Source of the DNA: Apteryx mantelli
Taxonomy: Eukaryota > Chordata > Aves > Apterygiformes > Apterygidae
Direction: 5' to 3'
Length of the DNA stretch: 64,000 nucleotides
NCBI RefSeq assembly: GCF_036417845.1
Contig: NC_089979.1
Coordinates: 123,413,415-123,477,414, forward strand
Each line of letters opens with the position of its first letter. Positions within the stretch are counted from its first letter, which is position 1. The position numbers and the translations under genes were made by a program. Positions 59,531 through 64,000 of the stretch are shown in pieces. The notes beneath the pieces are model-generated. The model worked only from the letters and a program-made list of their open reading frames with translations, made no database searches and was not told the DNA's origin.

Positions 59531-62500
59531 GCTCCTCGTGCTGGGTTTGTGCCTCTGCTTGCAATGTAGATGGTGTTAGAGCAGGGCTCCGCGGGGCTTG
59601 AGAAGTGCCTCTCGGCACCATTAGCAAACCACACACCCAAACATTCAACAAAACGTCTCCTTTCTGAATTACACTTTTCACTATTTTTAGAGCCTTTTTG
59701 TGGAGTTACCAGCATTTCCGTGCTGGTTGCATTCCGATTTTACCTTTTTCCTTTAATGAGAGCTGAGATTTTAGAGGAAAAGAACACATTTGTGCACTGC
59801 TTTAGAGACCTGCTTCATCTGGCTTGCAAATAAAAAGTGCTTTATCTGACAGTTCAGCACTGCCACATTTTCCTCCCAAAAATGCCAGAGCTGCTTTAAG
59901 ATCCCCCTTGTTGCTGTGAGGATCCATCGTAACAACATCAACTTTCTCTTCTGAATGACTCTTATCTCTTCATGGTTTCCCACCTGTAAGATCAGTAAGT
60001 AAAAGTGAGTACACGTGGGGATGAAATTCATGTCAACAGCAATCCAGGAACTGAGACAAATTTCAAAATGGCTCAAGTCATTCACATCACTTTCACTTTG
60101 AGAGCTGATTTATTTTACATTGAAGCTATATTCTCACTGTGTTTCCAGGACCTTATTCAGTGGGCTTAGCTTTGATGCGCAGTGCTAAAACTCTGTATCT
60201 GTGTCACCCCCTCAACTTCTTGAGGTCAGTTGTCTTCCCTTCAGCCATCATACATCAGACCAATACATTTCACTGCTTTTGGACTATACATCTATCCTTT
60301 GAGCATCCTAGGTCCTCTGGAAAAAAAGTAAAACAAAAACACGGGTAAGGAAACATCTGTTTTCTGTTTTAACTGTATTACACCTATTAAAATCTTATGG
60401 CATAGGTGTTTTCTATCTATGTTATAGAGGTCTAGTAGCGCAACTAATCCAACGAGAACTGGATGGCTACATTTCTAGGCAACTTCTCTGACCACTGATT
60501 GCCCCTCTGACCTCCGTAATTAGCACATTTCTCTGCAGCACACGTACTCTAAAAATTAATTTCACTAAAAAAGAGTAAACACTCCAGAAGCTTTTCTAAA
60601 TTGCTCACATTCCAGGAAACAAATTTCATTCTTTAACCTGGTGGTGTAATAGTTTCCATTTTGAATGTTAACTTTGTGGTTCATTTTTTGTTGTTTTGCA
60701 TCCTTGAACTGAAGACTAGAACTAAAAAGCCTTCAGGGAACATCTGAGCTTGGCTATATTTTCTTACATGTAGATAGCATCAAAAGCAAAATAATTGAAT
60801 GCTGCCACTTGAACAACCAACCTTTTATTACAAACTATCAAGAGAGAAGAAGGGGGCCTATTTTCTGTATTTTAAATTAACCTTTCAAGGAAAGGATTGG
60901 TGAGGCTTTCAAACACCAGTCAAGATTCTCACCTGTGTTTGTCAACTATTGTATCTCATCATGAAGTAAATTGGGATTAGAAAAAAAAATACAATGTGTT
61001 GAAGCCTTTCAATGCAGGTATTTTAGTAAAGGCAAAATAGCTGATTCAAATATTACCATGTTTCTAAGTTAAGGGCTTTTTTTCTGAAATGTCCTGATAT
61101 CTGATTAACAGATTCTTCCATTTAGTCTGGTTTGGTCCTCAGATCCTGAGGTATCATTATTTCTGAGGTTTCTGATTCAGCTCTCTAGAACTGCCTTATT
61201 AGCAACAGTCTGGAAGAGCTAATTAAAGTAGACCAAGGAGCAGAGCTGACTGGAATTTCCTGAACTGTTTTTCTGTTTCTGAAATATAGCTCCCCTTCCC
61301 CCCCCTCCCAAATCCTAGAATTTTCAAACATCAAAGTTATTCAGACTATTTTGAGTTAAATAAAACAAGTAAAAATATAAAAGGAAAGGTGATTGAAATT
61401 TTTTATTGGTCATAAACAAGTTTCAGCCAACAACAAAAACTTAATGTTTTTGAACTACCTAAGAGTGATCTAAGAAAGCAAAGTGAACTTATTCTAAGAA
61501 GAGAAGAAAGGAATTGTATTTTCAATGGAACCTAGATCAAACATAAGGAATATGGATTGGTGTGAGATGTCCAGGCCAACTATTCCCACGCTTGACATCC
61601 CACTGTGCTAATCTGAGGATGAGATATTTTTAGTAAGTGTTAAATCAAATGTTAAAAAAATGTTTAGAATATTTCCTGATGGCTTTTTGGAATCAGCAAA
61701 GTGTAGGCTTTGAGCTACAAACATATTTAGAGTAATTAATAAAATATATTATTCTTCAGCAGTTTACTTGACTGTACTAAAGTTAAGCTAGAATAGAGCA
61801 ATCAATAAAAACTGATTGATACTAACCCAAACCAGAAATACCTGATTTGTACTTTAGTAGTGACTTATGCTATAAACATGCCTAATGATCAATTGAGACA
61901 AATGACTCTGTGTATGAAGAAGAGTTTCACAAAGTAAAGATAGTTTTAATGAGTGAAATACGTGGCTCTTCTAATGTTTGCTGCAACAGAGGGAGAACAG
62001 ATGAAAAGCCCATATTTTCAAAATGGCTTTTGTTCTCCAAGTCTGTAGAAGGATCTGGGTTTCTGTGCAGGGTTACAGAAAGTCAGACTTGTTGGTTTTT
62101 CAGTTTGGGCACCCCAAAATAAATAAGCCTGAAATCACTACCTATTGAAAATATAGTCTGAGGAATGACAGTACATATTAATCAGATTTGATCATCAGAC
62201 ACACAAGTTAGTACCCTAACGCTGGAAAATGCAAAATTAGCTGTTTATGCTCCATACTCTTTGTCTTCAAACTATTTCTTTCTTTACATGAAGGTTGCGC
62301 AAATTATATGGACAGAGACATGACTGTAGACACTGGGACATTTTATCTACCAAATAGCTGTCTTAGAGCACATGCACTGCCATATAAAGAACTAATTCCA
62401 TGCTGTGAACAGCAACATACTGACTTTCAAAATTATTATTTTTTCTTTAAAACCCATTATCATGACACTAAGTAAACTGTTTGCTGATAGAGACTATGCT

Positions 62501-64000
62501 AAGAAAAGAAATTGTAAAGCACATAAGCTGTGTCTTTTCCGTGCATTAGCCTTTCACCAGCTGTTGTATCTGCTATGAGATTCTAAAAATCCCTCCCAAT
62601 CTTGAAACACAGCTGTGTCTTAGATACTGTGCTGAGGAAAAATTGCTCACTCTCTTCAGAGCAGATTATTACTTTGAACGCAATCCCCTGCATGTTATAC
62701 ACAGGTGCTTAACTTTGGGGCAGAGAGCACACCTACCTAAGGGGAGAGTTCACAGCGAGAAGTGTTAAGTCTATGCACAAACCTTCTCAAAGCTGGAGTT
62801 GTGGTTTTAACATTTTGGGGTCAGGGACCTCATCTTTGTAATGCACATGCAAGAGGATGTCTATATTGTATTTCAAGGGCTGCTGCTCAGTTGTCCTTAA
62901 CTCCCCTTTTATGGAGTGAGCCTGCAAACATAGCTGCAAGCACAGCTGGTGGCCATGCCTTCCCCACCCACAAATCACAAGTCACCTGGGTACTCAAGAG
63001 TGTCCAGTGTCGTGTTATGCCAAGAAGGAGCTTTTTGTGCCCTTGAGCATGTCCAGACAGGCTGTCCCTGAGGCACATTCATACATACTTTCATTTGGGT
63101 CACCACCTGCAGTAGACCTTTAAATATTACTGTGGTACAAAGGTGTACTAAAGATTATAGTGCTTGAGAATGCAAATGTTTGCACTGAAGACTTGTATGT
63201 TTTCTATTCAGTGAGGATGGTGCTTGCTTAAGTGTTTATATAAATCATAGCAGGTAATGTTTATACAGCACCCAAGCACAGTGCAAAACAGCTGGAGGAA
63301 AAGATCACCTTCAGTAGTTGTCAATGCCATATTTGTTTTTAGATAACAAAAGACTGAGCGATTCCACCATGGTTTCATCACAGGATCATCAGTATTTGGA
63401 GACGGAGTTTATAGTCACCTCATAACTTCTGGCATCAACTTGCTTGCAGGCTTTATTTATGGACAGCTATCTTGTCTTTGCTGTGGTTGATATGAAACCC
63501 TGAAACATGTCTGAGACCTAAAGTGCGCAATCTGTTATGCTAAATTATTAAGAGGTGACTTGATCTTACTCTGTATGTACATACAGAGAGAGAAGATACC
63601 CAGTAGCTGGCAGGCAAAAACCTAACCAGACGCTATGGCTGGAAACTGAAGTTAGACAAATTCAGACTGAAAATAAAGCTTCTTAAAAAAAAAAAACAAA
63701 CAAACTGTATTTTTAAAACAGCATACTTAGCTATTTTAACTGTTTATTAAGAAAAGTGGTAGCTCTCCATCACTAGAAAACTGTAATTCAGGACTGTGGG
63801 TTATTTAAAATATGTTCTTTTCCAGGTTTACATGGACAAATGTTATGGTCTATATTATACAGAAGATGACAGGGGATCATCCTAAGTGATGTGAGAAACC
63901 ATACAATTAATGAGTTCAGGTTAACTCCATGAAGTTGCAGTACTGCTAATGCTCTAGTCACCCAGTTATACAATATACATGCAGTAGCAACCCCTGACGC
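59531..64000. other. Region upstream of CMTM8
   Basis: About 4.5 kb of AT-rich DNA with no frame over 105 codons and no recognised exon, RNA gene or repeat. By human gene order the 3' end of GPD1L would be expected beyond the right edge. I cannot exclude that part of its 3' UTR falls here, but I saw no positive evidence. Confidence 0.55.

Noticed and set aside
58757-59681. Minus-strand frames of 211 and 305 codons and plus-strand frames at the CMTM8 promoter
   Set aside because: Same composition effect. The 211-codon frame only contains CMTM8 exon 1 with read-through into 5' UTR and intron; the others are out-of-frame shadows.

Overview
The window is vertebrate nuclear DNA, most likely from a bird. 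It is AT-rich and mostly non-coding. There are two sharp CpG islands, exons split by multi-kilobase introns with canonical GT/AG boundaries, CR1-type LINE tails, and very old amniote repeats (MIR-like SINEs and old CR1 copies). Most of the open reading frames in it are chance or GC-driven. The species was not determined.

Two genes of the CKLF-like MARVEL transmembrane (CMTM) family lie on the minus strand, head to tail. CMTM8 is complete: coding exon 1 at 58988-59173, exon 2 at 29968-30141, exon 3 at 24369-24485 and exon 4 at 21988-22071. These join in phase 0 to a 186-residue four-helix membrane protein. A double AATAAA signal near 21540-21549 probably ends its transcript. Downstream of it, only coding exon 1 of CMTM7 (17338-17481) is present. 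No further CMTM7 exon was recognised in the remaining 17.3 kb, so its first intron probably runs off the left edge. This matches the human order GPD1L-CMTM8-CMTM7-CMTM6 (established knowledge), which would place GPD1L beyond the right edge.

Layout, left to right: 1-17337 CMTM7 intron 1 (partial); 17338-17481 CMTM7 exon 1 inside a CpG island (about 17040-17885); about 17.9-21.5 kb intergenic, with an unusual pair of hairpins at 18530-18605; about 21.52-22.07 kb CMTM8 3' UTR and last exon; 22.07-58.99 kb the remaining CMTM8 exons and introns, with intron 1 alone 28.8 kb; 58.785-59.53 kb CMTM8 promoter CpG island; 59.5-64.0 kb upstream intergenic DNA.

Both proteins are MARVEL-domain regulators of membrane receptors and share the exon-1 boundary and splice phase, as expected from tandem duplication. 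I found no operon, CRISPR array, intact mobile element or recognisable new multi-gene system. The most unusual items are structural: a paired inverted-repeat arrangement that looks like a template-switch scar, G-quadruplex-prone sequence right after the first-exon donor of both paralogs, and a CpG-enriched block inside CMTM8 intron 1.
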